Source: Macquaria australasica (Eukaryota > Chordata > Actinopteri > Centrarchiformes > Percichthyidae). Taken from it: a DNA stretch of 64,000 bases. Below the pieces are notes generated by a model, which saw nothing but the letters and a program-made list of their open reading frames with translations, searched no databases and was not told the DNA's origin. Positions 22,835-37,800 of this stretch are shown here, one piece after another (the stretch's first letter is position 1; the number at the start of each line of letters is the position of its first letter). The stretch covers positions 248,001 through 312,000 of the forward strand of contig SEMN01000101.1 in NCBI GenBank assembly GCA_005408345.1. The letters run 5' to 3'. Both the position numbers and the translations under genes were made by a program.

Positions 22835-25800
22835 GTAGGAAGCTGAACCTCATCCTCCACGCTCTTTATTCGCACCTGCCTCTCATTCCTGGTTTGCAAC
22901 TGGTGGTCTGACGTTTCCAACTCGTCTTCTTCCACACTGGTTTCTTAAACTCTGCCATGTGTTTGCTTGTTGTATGACTGATGACATGACAGTTGTGTAA
23001 TCGGAGCGATTGTGGCTTTGATAAGTGCTGAAAGTTGTTTTTTTTTGCAGAGGAAGAACTTACAGCACCACCAGAATCTCATGTTACACCGCAGAACAGA
23101 CCGCAAACAAATCATGCAACTCTCATTTGCTGCCCCCTCCTCAGACCTCTAGACATTGTAATAATCACCAGATGCTTCCACTGGCTTATACTGTACAAAC
23201 AATTAAAAACGCAAACAATGGCAGAGCAGATTGAAGATATTATGTGTGTCTTGTTCATACTCAATTTGAAACAATATACATGATTATTGTTTTACTTAAT
23301 CAAATGCAGTGTCTTTATCTTCAATCATATTTATTATGAAATCCCTAAATTGGAGCCACAAAGAGAGACGGGATAATAAGGAGCATGTAATAACTCTATG
23401 GCCATTATGTGATTATTCCCCGGTGAGGCAGATGTGTACTTTAGGGGGCTGTGTTTGTGCGTTTCAGCCGCCGTACAGATTAGGCGAGATGGGTTGCCGG
23501 GTTCTGAGGGGTGCAGAGCGAGGGAGAGGGTATTATCAAGAGCAAATTGCCCGGATCAGCCAAGCAGAGCGATGTCCCCGAGGCCTGTCCTGCCCGGAGA
23601 TCAAGCCTTTGATTAGCATCCAGAGAAAAGCCGAGGGAGCGAGCGAGCAGCGCCCCTGTTTGCTTTGCTTTCCATTTCCCAGCGCTCCCTAGTACAAGTT
23701 GACTTAATTAAGTGGACTGGCACAGTTCATTGTTGAAGGCGTTTTCCTGCTTTAATCAAGTAGGATTTAACACATCAGTGAACGTGCATCCACAGCTCAG
23801 CAGTTGTTGTTTTTTTCATTTTCCAAATATCATTTTAGCCAGACACAAATGCTGTGTTGTTTTTAGAGAACTGTGTGAATTGTGTTTTTCTTTTAGGCTT
23901 TTCTCTGAGCAGACTCATTGGATGCTTTTTATATAGGTGCATCTTTGGATGGCTGAATTCACCTGAAATATATTTAAAAGCACGCAGACTACAGGCACTA
24001 TCCTTCTGGCTGACAAGCAGGGTGGAAAAAGGCTCGGCTCTCCTGCTTACCTGTGTGTGTTTGCCTCTCCAGTCAATATGAATTTCACAGTCTACTGCTG
24101 CTGCCTCTCTCAGAGGAATGCACCCCCCCCACTCCATTCAATATTATGACTCTCTCGCCCTTAATTGCTTTTTGAGAGGCCCATGTAGTCCTTACCTTGG
24201 CAAGCTGGCTGCACTTCCCCTGATGCATCATGATGGTGTTAAGTTTTTGCTCGAGCTGTTTGGGAAGGCAGTTTGCCTCTGAGCAGTAACTTTAATGGAA
24301 CACAGTATGACGACAAGTGTGGACAATATGCAGGTTTTTTAATGTGAGACTGAGGGAAAGAATGTGTTAATTATCAGTCCCCTGTTTATAATTATTGATC
24401 ATTATGGCAGCGTGTCACACTGAAGGAAAACGTAAATTGCAGCTATAAAGCTGAATGTTTCTCTCAGCGTTGAACCAAACACATGTTCCAAGCTGATTAA
24501 CTCGGTAGCTGAGGAGCAAGATTCAGAACCATGACCTCCAAGTGGGAGGCCCTCCTCATTTCCTTATTAAAGCAGGTAGAGTAAATCACAGGACCTAATT
24601 GCTTTGCTTTGGCTTCATGTAGCGTGCGCAGCTTTTATGACAGGGAGGACACCCTCTGTGATATTGAATTTAAGCCAAAACAGTCTCAAAATATTCCGGG
24701 CACATAAAGTGAAAAATGTATCTTCTAATACACATTTCAGTGAGATTAGAGTTTGTAAAGTCAGAGGGATAAACCTTGGAAGTAGACTTTGTTCAGGCTT
24801 ATCACATCTTCTGTGCTAGTAAGCTGAGGAGAAAGGACAGAGTTAGCAAGAAGAAAGAAGTCTGCCTCAGTTTAGACAGCAAATAGGTGTAGTCAATGTC
24901 AGATGAGTGTTTTGTAGAATTAGGAGAGGGAGCGAAGCGAATCCACCATAGATAATCAGTTGACATTTTAAGGTTAGTTGAGACAAGACTGCTGTCGCCA
25001 GCAACCCCCAAGAGAGGAATCAAATAGTCAACATGGAGCTGCTGAGAATCTGATAGTTTGAGTTAATAACACACATGTAATGTAAGAATACTGAGGGCTA
25101 ATTGTAAAGTAAAGAGTGAAAAAATAGTGTAAAATAGTTCACTGTTTAGGGACAGAATCATAATATATTTTCTTGAATGTGTTTCAAGTAGGGCTGCAAC
25201 TAACAATTATTTTCATTATTGATTAATCTGCCGATTATTCTCTCAATTAATCTAATTGTTTTTCCTATGAAATGTCAGAAAATTTCATAGGAAAAATGTC
25301 ATGTCAGTGTCATAACGTCCCACAGCTCGAGCCGATATGCTCAAATTGCTTATTTTATTCAACCATCAGCCCAGTTATACTCAGTTTATGGGCCTTTTTC
25401 ATGGAAGACATTTTGACACAGTAGGATAATCAAAGGTGCAAATAATAGATATAATGTCAAAAGGTCTGCTGTGAAAAAGGCCTGCTGTCATATATGACAA
25501 AGTATCACATCCTTAAGTTTGTGTGTGTAAAAATGACTCCAACGGTAAATCGCTTATCAAAATAGTTGCTGATTAATTTTCTGTTAAATTGACTAATCAA
25601 CTAATCATTGCAGCTCTAATTTCAAGTGGCATTTCTTGCAAAGTGGCAGCATTTTGTAATGAAACCATTCATTTTCACAATGAAATAATCACAATATGGC
25701 ATCTCTTAAACTTTATTCAGTTCTGTAAGTTCTCTGGAGCCATGTATAGGTGTTTAATTTAGTGATCATGCTTGTTCTTTGTATACAGGAGCAGAGTTGT

Positions 25801-28800
25801 AGTATAGTAAACCCATCACTCTTGATTTAAATTAAATTTAGCTCAAATTGAGTGCCACCGAATCGGTCCATTTTTAAAGCAGTCCATCACTGAAGTGAAA
25901 TACTGAATTAACATGTGAAAGGATTGTGTGAGAGCATCGCCTCTCCGTGAGACTCCTATATCATGCAAGTGCCTTTGTAGCGTAAATCCATTAAGAGGTC
26001 AACGGATTTATATGTGCAGTTTTTTTTAGATTCTTGCTTTTGTATCACAACGTGAGGTATAGAAAACGTCCCATTTTCTGAATGGACAAAGGCCAGCGCT
26101 CCCGAGGGAAGTTTTGCTGTGCCATGTTTTGCAAAGAGTGTAACATTACTGCTGTTGGCCCAAATTCCATCGGTGACAAATTTGAGTTCATGCATTAAGC
26201 AGATCCAAATCTAAATCCTTGCTTATGGCTCTGCTATTTCAGGCCTTATACCACACATAAACCTCTGGCTCATCTGTGCTGCCACGACTTCATTCACTAA
26301 AATTTACAACAAAACTTAATTTTATGCAAAATTGAAGCAAGGCGCTATCCATGCTTTATATACATGGAAGGTGTAACTGGCGACTAAAAGCCTTTAGAGA
26401 CATTTTAGAGATCTTTAAACAAGGGAAAACAGACAGCAGGTAAACACTGGGTCAGAATAAACAGAGGCACATGGTCAAGAATCTCCACGATTGTAAATTT
26501 TCACTTTGAAAAGCCATGCAGACGTCATCTACAGCTGAGGGTGGAGCCGTGCCTTGCGCCACAAAGACCATGTGAGAATTAACACAGTGCACCTCTCACC
26601 TTCTCTCGCTTGGTGTTAATGAAATTTGAAACGGCTGCTCTGACATCTACAGCATTGGAATTATGGTCTGCCGGTACAAAGGAAAAGTCCCTTAAACACC
26701 ATAACATCATAAGGATTACAGCACACACACACACCCTCCTCCCACTGAGTACATACAAGGCCAAATCCACAGAGACGACACCAGAATGTGGGTCAACTTT
26801 GCCACAATACACAAGCTCACCACTGCCAGGGCAGGTGGCAGTGAAAGCGGCTCCAGCTCATCATTATTCCAAATATTTCTCATCTGCACGCCCTCCTGTG
26901 AAGGGCTAACAGCAGGCTCCTATTTTTACTCCTCAGCAAAGTCTTTAGACTATATCGGGTGGGTGTGTGTGTGTGTGTGTGTGTGTGTGGTGAGTGCATT
27001 TGTGTGGGTGGGTGGCAGCGTAGAGGGTTAGAAACTCCCCTTTGGGGTTAAATGCCAGGCATTCTGGTATGTGTCAGCCTTTGTTATGCAGTAGTTACGT
27101 TACTTAAGTGTTTTTTTGGCTTTTAATGCTCAGGAATAACAACACATGAGGATTTATTCTGAAAATGTGAGCTAAAAAGCAGCTTAGGAGTGTATCCATA
27201 CAGTGAAGAAGTTGTTTTGATAAGTCAGCAGTTTGCTATCAGTTCATCTCTGGGCTTGCCCCTTTACTGCCGCCCTGTCACTTATACTTGTAAATGTTTA
27301 AACTGTTATTACTGTTGTTCACACAGTGCATTCCAGTGGTAACTTGCTTCTTTGCGCTCCAGAGGCATACATTAGTGGTCAGAATTATCTGACGCTCTTA
27401 TCACTGCTGAGCTTGATTGGCTGTGACATCATGCATTTTTGAGGCCAGAGCTGAGTGTTTGCTCAATATTGACTATTTGAATGAACGACTACAATGCGGC
27501 CCCTTTGGTGGATTTGCACCCAGGCCCCATTTGCTGCACTCTGAAGTAAATGCAACGTGACTTGTATATTTGCTCAAGGTGATCGTCACTAAAACGTCCC
27601 GTTTAGCCGCCTCTTTCTGTTTCTTGTTGCAGGCCTAATTTGCAGGATACCTCAAGCACATTGGCACACCTTCGCCCTAACAGTATTGCAGTATTGTTGA
27701 ACCACATGTAGAAGCCCCAAAACCACTGCCCCAGTAGTCTGGCACCGCTGCTGATGTTTGGCTGTGATCTCTAATTACTGTTTGTGAGAATCCATATAAC
27801 CCCACGGCAGCAAAGTAATGACTGACAAAGCATTGAAAACCACTATTACTTTGGCCACGTCCCAGACCTCAGCTTCTCTCCACAGCAGCTAAGCCAGGTT
27901 ATATTTAGTGTAAAACTCTCTTCTCCCTCAGCAGGCACACAGCAGTCATTTGTAGCACCGTGGTTAACCATTGAACACAGTCGGCAGGGTGGTGACGGTG
28001 GTATAAGTGCAAACGCAGCTTGGACCGGCGAAACTTGCACTCTGCCGTGATTCAGCTGTCAAGAGTGTCACTTTATTGTTAGGTCCAGGTTGGCCAGAAG
28101 CCATCCTTAACTGTGTAAAACGTTTTAAATTTGATTGAGTGAATGTAGAGAAGACAGTGTGTGCTGAAGCAAATGGAGGTCTAGTCTGAGCCCAGTGTTC
28201 CAGAAACAGTGTTGAACAGTGTCCTCCACTGTGGTGCACATGACTTAAGAATCCCTTCTACCTAATGGGTGTGTGTGTTTGTATCTGGGAGGTAACCCAA
28301 CAGCAGCTCCATGAACTTTATGGAGTGGAATTTGTGTCACATTTAAATCCATATATCACTGTACTGCATATAAAATTCCTTCATTATTAGTCTGGAAAAC
28401 CACGTTGCTTTATCTCTGTTCTGAAAAACAATAAGCAGGGATTTGTTTTTAAAGAATTAAATGCTGAATTCATGTCAGAATTGAATGTAACCCACCTCGA
28501 AATGCATTTATCTCCTTGACAAAGTTACATTCTGAGCACATAGTTGTATATCTCAAACTGTCATGGTATTGCAGTTAAATCAAAATCACCATCAAAAGAC
28601 TGCTGACCGGCCGCAGTCCTCTTCCAAACCCAAGACATCGATGATTATCTAGTCAAGGGTAATCGTTAAACGTATATGTGTCCAATAGTCTCAGGTTGAC
28701 AGGTCAGGAATCAGGGATCGATTAGTTGTCATCCTGTGTATCTAAACTGTGCCCCCTATTTGGTGGATGACTGATAGGACCATGTTTACATTTATTTCCG

Positions 28801-31800
28801 GACCAATTGGTACATTGTTTTCTCTGGAATGCAATGAAGATGATAGTGACAGCTGGAGAAAAAAAGCAACAATGCACTTTACATGGGGTTTGGTCACATT
28901 TAAAGCACACCAGTGGAATTCAATCAATAAATCTGTGTGGATGGTATTTGAACAAATTCTGCATTTATTGATTTTAAAGCAAACCTCCAATCTGCTTGTT
29001 GATATAGAGATTAATCACCATAAAAGCATGAAGGTTTGGCATTTAATTTTAGCATGTTTTACGCACATCAATAATAAAAAGTAATGTAATATGTGCAATG
29101 CATTATTGCATTTAAATGCAGCACAAATTCATCCCCATAAAGCTTTGCAATTAACTTAAACTATTAAATATATCAGCCATGTGCACCAGTATTATAGAAG
29201 ACAGCACTGCTCCTATTCTCACCTCTCTCCTTGTCAGGTGTATGAGTGGGACAGACGTGTGATATTACTCAAAAAAGACAAGTATGTTAGTGCCTTTAAG
29301 CGCACTGCCCCTGAATCCAGCAGTAATCTTGGGTTCGTCTCTGATGGTGCCAGTTTCCCTCTGCAAATGAAATCGCGGTCACGGTGTCATCTTGTAGCTG
29401 TGTCAGCCAACCATTAGTGCTGTCTGCGCCTCCCAACCAGCGCTGATGCTGCGGCTCCTGGAATATCTGTTTTATTCTCTCCTTCCCATGGTTGTTAAAC
29501 GCACACAAGCCTTTCTTTATGATGGCCGATGAATCGAGTCATTGTATTTGAGTGTTATAGAATATAGCCACTTGGCACCTTGCTCTACTTGATTCTCATG
29601 CCATATGGCCGCAAGGTTGTAAAGTGTATCGTAGGCAGCTTGGGTGGTCCTAATGTTTGATAAAAGTGGAAATAGTATCAGCACTTTTCTCTGGATTCTC
29701 CAACATCTGGCCAATGGTTCCTGAATATATTGTGTGTGTGCAGGTGCAGAAGTGTTAGCAGGTAACAAGGTTCTTATACATCTCCAGGGGATTATTGTGG
29801 GCAGGGGAAACTGAAGGTGACAGAGTGCCATCTAAATATAGTCTAACTCATCTTTGAATGCTCAGTTTCCTTCTGCAGTTCTGTCTGTCTTCCCTCTCCT
29901 ATTTGTTTCTCTTCCCCTGGCATGGGAATGGCAGAAAATGCACAGGGACCGGGGTATGTGGGATTCCTGGCATGGAAGCCCTGCTCTCTTTTAGCATCTG
30001 CAGAAGGAGGAATATGTTGTGTTGAGAGCATGTTGTTCCGTCTTTGGTCAGGGTTTCATCTGTGGAACGGCCTCTGAGTCAGGTTACGGGCTCTGTCAGT
30101 GCCTCGCCTCCAGTGAAACCAAGATCGTCTCTAAAAAAGAGGACCCAGTGTTGTCTGTCCGTCTTGTCTTTCACGGGCATGTTGTTGCATCTGTTATCAC
30201 CCCCCACTTCCCAAATCCCTCCTCACCAGACTGGAAAATACCAGACAAATTGTCCAGATACTGTGAATCACTTTCTCCCCACTGGTAGGGAATCTCCTCC
30301 CATGTGTTTTTATTTATGGAACTACAATTGTACTTTTTTTCCCAGCTTTACATGAAATGGCCAAAACTACAGAATTAGAGCAACCATTACAAACAGAGCA
30401 GAGCTGATGCAATTATGTCTTTTATGTCTATGCAGAATATGGGCAAACATGCTGGAGCAGTAAATGATCCCATATGGTAAAACCAAGTAATAACGCAGTA
30501 CTTGGTTATTTCCTGTAATCACAAAAACTGCCATGGCAAGGTTTTTCTCTCACTATGGTAGCTGGAGACCATGTCAGTCACATCGTGGGAGCCCTGTCAG
30601 GTGTGATTAAACTTTATGAAACTTTTCAGTGATGCAGAGAAAACTGTCACTCAACATCTTTTGTTTTTATGCTACCCCTCTGTTCAGGAAACTGTTAACA
30701 GACAATGATGTAGCGTTCTCAGGCTTGACATATTGGTTGAACCACGCAGGCGGCCAGGTTCATCCGAGCCTGGGACTTGGTATCTAGCACACCTGCCAAG
30801 CTTCAAGGTTGGTTCTTTTTCTAGGTGGCATAATTAAGACTTCCTGTGGGATTTCGTGTCTTTTCTCACCTGAGAAAACAGGGCATTAGTGGAGACTGGA
30901 TAAACAGGTTGAGGACTCAGACTGGCTTTGTCTCTGTACTGCTGCTGGGGCTTCACACTGTATATTCTTAGCGCTAGTGTTTCTCTTGTGGCAGATTAAG
31001 GTGTCAGGTAGAATAATGGCCCAGACGGCTTAGACATGGTCGTGGTTCCAGCTCAAACTTACGCCCATGTTTCATAAGGGTTCACCCTTCGGTTGCGGTT
31101 TATTAACACAACATTCAAAGTTGGACCCTCCTCCCTGGCTTGTAGCTTCCTCTTGGAGGCGTGCTTATGATCTGGCACCTGGTCGCTACATTTTTTGGCC
31201 CGCCCTCACGCCCTGCGTCCTGTTATTGGCTGGGGGCTACACACCACTGCCCAAAGGTTGACACCCAGAAACGTCCCAAACACAGTAAAATAAGAAAATA
31301 CAGACAGAGGGCAGGGTCTTTGCAGATACAGACACCGCCACACACTTCTAGTGGGTCATAAGTGATGATTGAGATGGATTATTTCTGTATGAGTCTATAT
31401 TGTTTTTCAGGACAATCCTACTCATTCAGCCTTTAAGAAAAAGCAGAAAAGAAGGGAAGGAGTTGTAGAGGTGGGTAAGAATATACCAGGGAAAAATTAA
31501 TTCAGTGACCACACAGGTGAACGACTCTAAATTGAGGCCCTACTATAAAGTGCTGCTTTGTCTTCTTTGTCTGGACGCACTTTGACCCCATAGCTGCTCA
31601 CAGATGTATTGTGTTATCTTGGATCAGCAGACAAAAATTGCACTTGATATTTGATGCATGAAAATGTGGATAATATATTTAAGTTTTATTCATCTTCTTT
31701 CTGGGCTTCAGTAGTTCCCCTTGTAGCCACCCCATCAAAGTACTCCCTTCAGCCCCTGTGCAACTCATCCAGAACACTGCAACCTGCCTTGTCTTCAACC

Positions 31801-34800
31801 TCCGCAAATTCTCCCGTATCACCTCCACTCCCTCCACTGGCTGTCTGTAGCTGCTCGTATCATATTCAAAGCCCAGTGCTGGCATACCAGCCTTTGAAGG
31901 GATCTGCACCCCTGTATTTCCAGGCCTGTGGCTCCAGCCCTACACACCACACCACCCCCACCAGCCCCTCCTCTGCTCTGCACTAAGGTACAAGAAGCTC
32001 GCTCTTTGCTACAAAAAGCCAAGTCATCACTTGTTCACTCTTGTTCCTTCCTTTCGGCTCCCAAATGGTTGCGGCGCTCTGGTCTGAACAGCAGAGTCAC
32101 TCCCTTTCTGCGGTCGTAGGCTTTGAAGTCGTCATCTCAAGAAGTACCTCATATCACCCTCGAATCTCTGAATCATATTCACTCTCAATTCGTTTGCTCA
32201 CACGAGTTGCTCTGGAAAGACTTTCTTACTGTGTCCTTAGATCTGATTTTATTTTTATATTATCTTGCATCACACTTTTTTCTTACGTGGACATTCTGTG
32301 GTCATTGGCAAACAGGAAACATCGAATCTTTCTCTCTTTACTACTGGTTGACTGTATTTTTGTTAATCTGGGAACAAAAGTTATTGCAATGTTCCACATA
32401 TTGTATGTCCCTCTGGATAAGCAACAATGAGTAAATGTATGACCAGTATCAACAAATACTCAAGTTTATGGCTGTGTCATTATTACATGGGTCTGTCTAT
32501 TATGGATGGTTTACTTCCTGGCCAATACGAGTGCAAGTGAAGGTTTGCTTGTCTCCATGCATGTGTAGATCCCTGAAGACGTTAAGTATATGGGAGTTTC
32601 TCATGGAAGGTCAAGTGGGAGGGCGTGACCCTGACTGAGGAGGTCAAGGCCACTGCCCCCCTCTGATCTACAACCTCAACATAATTTCTCACCCTCTGTC
32701 AGTGGGGGATTGAGTTTCAGATGCGTCTCGCTGCCTCCAAGTTGAGATTTGGGCCCACTAATGTGACCTCTCTGCTTTGAGGTTGACAGTAAATACACCA
32801 CGACTGAGACAGTGCGCTGCTCAGTAACCTCAGAATGAGGCGGAAAATAATTGTGTGTCATTTACAGATCGCACACAATTGATAGGCATTGGATTTTGCA
32901 AACACAGCTAAATGTGGTGCAGGACAATCAGTTTGTTGGAACATATTAATTGAACATATTAATGGACTGTGCATTAGGCCCTGCAAAAATGGAATAGTCA
33001 CAATGAGTTTGTTTCCAGTTTCCAACATTTGAACATTTTATACAATTTCTATGTCTAACATCTTGGAATGGATGGGATGATTTGGTGTTTCACAACGAAA
33101 ACAGAACTTGTAACAACTTGTACAATACGATATAAATTCCATCATATCAGGAGTAGTTGAAGGTCTTGAAAAGAAAGCAGATGTTTGGATCAGCTGCAGT
33201 GTTTAGGGAACCAAAGGTATTCATAAGATAAAAACAGCTAATAAGTTGTTTGCAGTTCTGGCACTTAATCTTTGTTTCATGAGAATCTTGATAGAGGTTG
33301 CACAAATACTGATTACAAAAGTTAGATAAACATTATGTCATGCCAATGGTGGTGAAGTAATTTGCTGACATGTGGATTAAGTAAGTATTAAAGAGCTCTA
33401 AATGTGTAGAATGCAAGAATCAAAGCAATGCAAAAATAAAGTCTTCATCTGCAACTTGTTCTCCATGTAAGATGTGTCTGGTTGCTGTTAATCAGCAGTT
33501 AATCAGTGCAGTTTGCTGCATTGATTCGGTTGGGTTACATATTAGATCAAAAGGTGAAACACAGACTGATTGGAGCCAGACCTGGTGTGATTTGGCTTTA
33601 TATTACAAGTTCAGAACATTTGAACCTACATGATAAAATACAGACACAGTGCAGCATTTTGACCTTTTCTACTCAGTGAGATGTAAGAATCAAAATTCAG
33701 AAGCTACAATTCAGTATTTCAGACCAACTTGTAGTCAATATTAAGGCATACTCATATGGTTTGGTTGTTAGTCAGAGGAAAAGTCGTTTTCAGTTTAAGT
33801 CTAGAACTGAGAAACTGGATGCTATACTGATCATTGTTTTACAGTTCACTCAAGCATGTTAAGAGTAAATTTCAGTCAGCATTTCACCCGAGCCTCCCAT
33901 CCAATCCTTTCAGCATGTTTGTCCCTACTGCCCACCTCCTCATCTGGTCAGTGATGAGGTCATATACTATTCCACCTTTGTGAGGGGAAATTAGGCTGTT
34001 TGGAAGACACACTGAAGAGTTTAGCACATAAGAGCACTCAGGCATATTACAATGCATGCACTTTGATGCCTTTGTAGTGGTGTGGTTTTTGAAATGCTGA
34101 TTTGGAGATTTCCCCATTGCTGCCTCCTGCCTGTTGGTGGAGTAGGTGTTAATTGCAATGCGTGGGGATGGACTCTCATTCACATCCACTGAGGCCGGGC
34201 CGGAGCCAGCGGTGACCCCCCGACAGGCTGTTTTTTGTCAACGACCCATCCTTTCAGGCCCCCTCCTGTGGCAGTGCCTCCTCTTGATTGGTGAAGGAGT
34301 GAAAAAAGAGGAACCTTGGCAAGCAATTCCCCTTGTTGTTGTTGTTGTTGTTTGGCGTCGCCCACACACTCTTCCCCCTGTGAAGGTCCTATAGCTGCAT
34401 GGGTGTTTGTGTAGGTTTGCCTTATTCACAGAAGTTCATTCACATTCTGGGAGACCCGGGGGTGGGCGTCAAACTGGCATCAGTCCTTTTTTTCCCCAAT
34501 GAATGCGGCACACAGCATCCCGCAGGCCTTTCTCTGTGCTGCCTATAGATTCCTCAGTCCGGGTCCAAGGAGCACCACTGTGGAGCTGCAAAGGGAGAAC
34601 AGCGGTTTAGAAAGGAGGTGAAAAATGAGGTCCTCAGATGGAGGGAAAATGAAAGTCAAGAGGAGCAGAGGGCATTGTTTACATCCTCCACTCCAGCCTG
34701 GCATGCTGCCAAACCAGTAGTGGGCGATGTGTTGCAATATGAAAGCATGGAGGATTATGAGTATCAGGGGTAATGTTTGTGCACTATTTGGTAATGCCCT

Positions 34801-37800
34801 AATGTGGCTCACTTTGTTCAATCACTCACCCCCTTTCTTTGATTCTCTGATCTCCTTGCTTGTCTGAGCGGGATGTACATGCTCTTGAGCTCCGCGAGTC
34901 CTCTCATTGTTTTGTAAATCTTACGTTGAGAGGGGGTGGTGTTACTGTGTGTGCTAAGTCCCTGTTTGACTTCTTAACTCAGTCGCTTGTTTTCCTGCTT
35001 AGCCCTTCAATGGAGGGTTAATGAATACTTTATTGCCACTTTACTGTGTGGATCTTAGTGGCCGTATTTAATTTCCCCCCCAGGGACGTCCTGTGGCGTT
35101 TCCCAGAGTTTTCAGAGCAGCCTACTTTGCATTTCCTTTCTGTGAGAAGACAAACGGGCCTAGAGTCCAAGATGAACCGCTCTGACAAGGGCGGGGGGCG
35201 ACAGAGAGAGGAGAAAGAGAGGCAGGCAGAGTGCAGGCTAGGATTTCACTCCTACTTCTATCCCTCCAAGCTGAATCCATCCAAAGTCTCTCTCATGGGC
35301 TACAGTGTGGATCAAGTTTTACCCTCTCGTTCTCTCCCACCTTCTTAAAAGACAGACAGCAAGGGTGCTCCGTGAGGAATGGAGTTGCAGAAAATGTAGA
35401 AGAAGTTTGTTGGATGAGCTTTCCAGGGCAGAAAGTTGCACAGACAGAAAGTCCTGTCAGTAACAGAACACTGTTGGACGCGTCCATATTCTGTCACTTA
35501 ACTGGAGTTCAGCTCCGCTGGTGTGTAATCAGGCAGGCATCCAGATACATTTGTCACCATTGTGGTTGAATTTCTGCTGCCTTCACTGCTGGAACAAACG
35601 TCCCAACTCCACCTCAGGTCGGTAATGACTGATATCATCACCCACCTTTAGAGTGTTTCTCCTCCTCTGCTCATAACTCTGTCAGACGGAGCTCAGTAAT
35701 GCAGCTCAACTGTGACGGGTGTTTGCTATTTTAAAGCCCGTAATTAAGTCAGTTAACCTCCCCTCTTTCCGTCATAGCGCACGACCAGAGAGGGGTCCCA
35801 GCACCAACCTCTGTCACGTGTTGGACCCCGTGGTGAGCGATGGCTTTTTGATGGACGCCTCCCAGCAGAAAAAGAAAAAGGCCCTAGCTAGTGGAAGCAA
35901 CCCGAGGGAATATTTAAAAGACTGGCAAAAAGAGCAGCAATGAATAAGCAGCTCTTCCTGTTTTCTTAAATGTGGAAGCAGCATTGAGTAAAGGTAATTG
36001 ATCGGAACTAATTAGCGGTGGAGGGATAAATGATGGTTAGGTGAGATGCAGCGCTTTTAATGACACACTGTGGGGATGGAATGCACTGTGGAATTAACTC
36101 TTGAGTGAGTCTGTTGAGGCTGCGGGCCCACGGTAAAGCTCAGTCATGTGTTTGTGTTTGCGGGTTAATCTCCAAGGCACCTTAGGACTCGTCGGCTGCG
36201 CTGGAGCGTGTGGAAATTGTTAGTAAATCAAGTGAGTTTTCCGACATGACTTTCAAGTTGTTTTTGAGCCACGATTAGTAATTTGTATGCATTGGAAATA
36301 AAAATGACTGTTGGTGGAGTGTCTGTTTGGCTTGTTCCTTTGCAGGGACACGCAGGTGCTTTCAGTTCAAATTCAAAGACTTTCTGCATGTGACAGTGTA
36401 TGATCCTGCTGGTGGTGGTCACCAGCTTTGACACAGGAACAATGTGGTGCAAATTGTCCTGTACGTGCACCAGCAAGAACACACATTTTGTTTTGTTTCA
36501 AGACGGGAACAAACACTGCATCAAAAAACTTCCATAACTCAGATGTAATTACACAATGACTCCATTTATTATGATTTGCATGGTTGAAGGAAAAACAGGA
36601 GTGTCTTCTGGCTGGAGCTAAATTAAATCAACAATGGAGCATAAGCATGTTTTTTTTTTAATTATATGCTGTTTTAGTTGCATAATATTAAAAATCTTGC
36701 TATTTTCACCTTGTCAAAACACGGCAGGAAGAAAAACCTCTTATAGAATCCAAGATCCAAGTTGTGTCAAGTTCTAAAATAGCTTTAACTCGCAGACACC
36801 TGAATCGCTGATAGATGCAGCGATCGCTCTTTTCACAGCTGGGGCCAACCTCTGCCTCTTCATCCTTCTTGGTTTAACACGTCCCCAGTTGTCTCTCTTA
36901 GCAACATGCTTCCGCTGCTTGGCAATGGTCGCCTCTTGAGATGTCAAGAAAATTCACTTTCATACGTTAACCAGAGGGGAACTTTCAACCAGCTCTGAAA
37001 AGAGCTGTCATGACCCGGGACAATCACTGACTCACCTGATAGTTTACCTGTCAAAGAGTTTCCTCTCCTTCTTAACTCTCCTTTATAGTTTGTGAGTTTA
37101 TTGTGATGGATGCTTTCAGGTGATATTAAATGTGTGTTGATACGCCTGTGGTATCATTCTTTTGTCAGCGGTTTGTGTGTCATCTCCCATTTAATTAAAC
37201 ACTATTTCCACAGGAGATGTAAGATACAAGACTATGCCAGTATACCATGAAATCGTTATTCTCTCTAATGCGGCGCACAATTGATTTAATCAGAAATTGG
37301 GATTGACAAGAGATTAATGTTATGAAGGGAAGTGCTACTGTTAAATGCTCCATTTCAGTGGAACTGGAAACTGAAGCCTTGGTTCAGACCTCAACCTTCA
37401 CATGCTTGTTAGGAAATAAATAGGCCTTGAGGTTGATTGTGATAAATATCATGTGAAAAAACGAGCCCTTGCTGGCAATACATCATTGTTAACCTCACTG
37501 GGCTGTGGAGTGAGCCAATATTTATGACTTTTCTCTCCTTCATGTCAGGAAAACTACCTGGGAAAACTGTTGCTATAAAAGCTATGTATTATCTTATCTT
37601 GGAAATATAGAGTAAAGTGAATATATAATAATGTGCACACGTAGAAATGTCTTTTAACTCACTGTCTGCATCATAATACTACAATGAGTGTTCCCAGATC
37701 TTTTCTTTCTGTGGTACATGGCGGCTCACCCACATTATATTGCTGCCAAACCAAGCGTGGTTTATACAAACTGTGAAATGGAGAATATACTGCATGTCTT

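Noticed and set aside
26610..27031. Open frames with low-complexity Cys-Val runs near 26.9 kb
   Set aside because: Produced by the GT microsatellite at 26963.
35719..35943. Open frame with a Lys-rich stretch considered as an exon
   Set aside because: No flanking splice sites fit a semaphorin or other known protein, and the Lys run comes from an A-rich patch.
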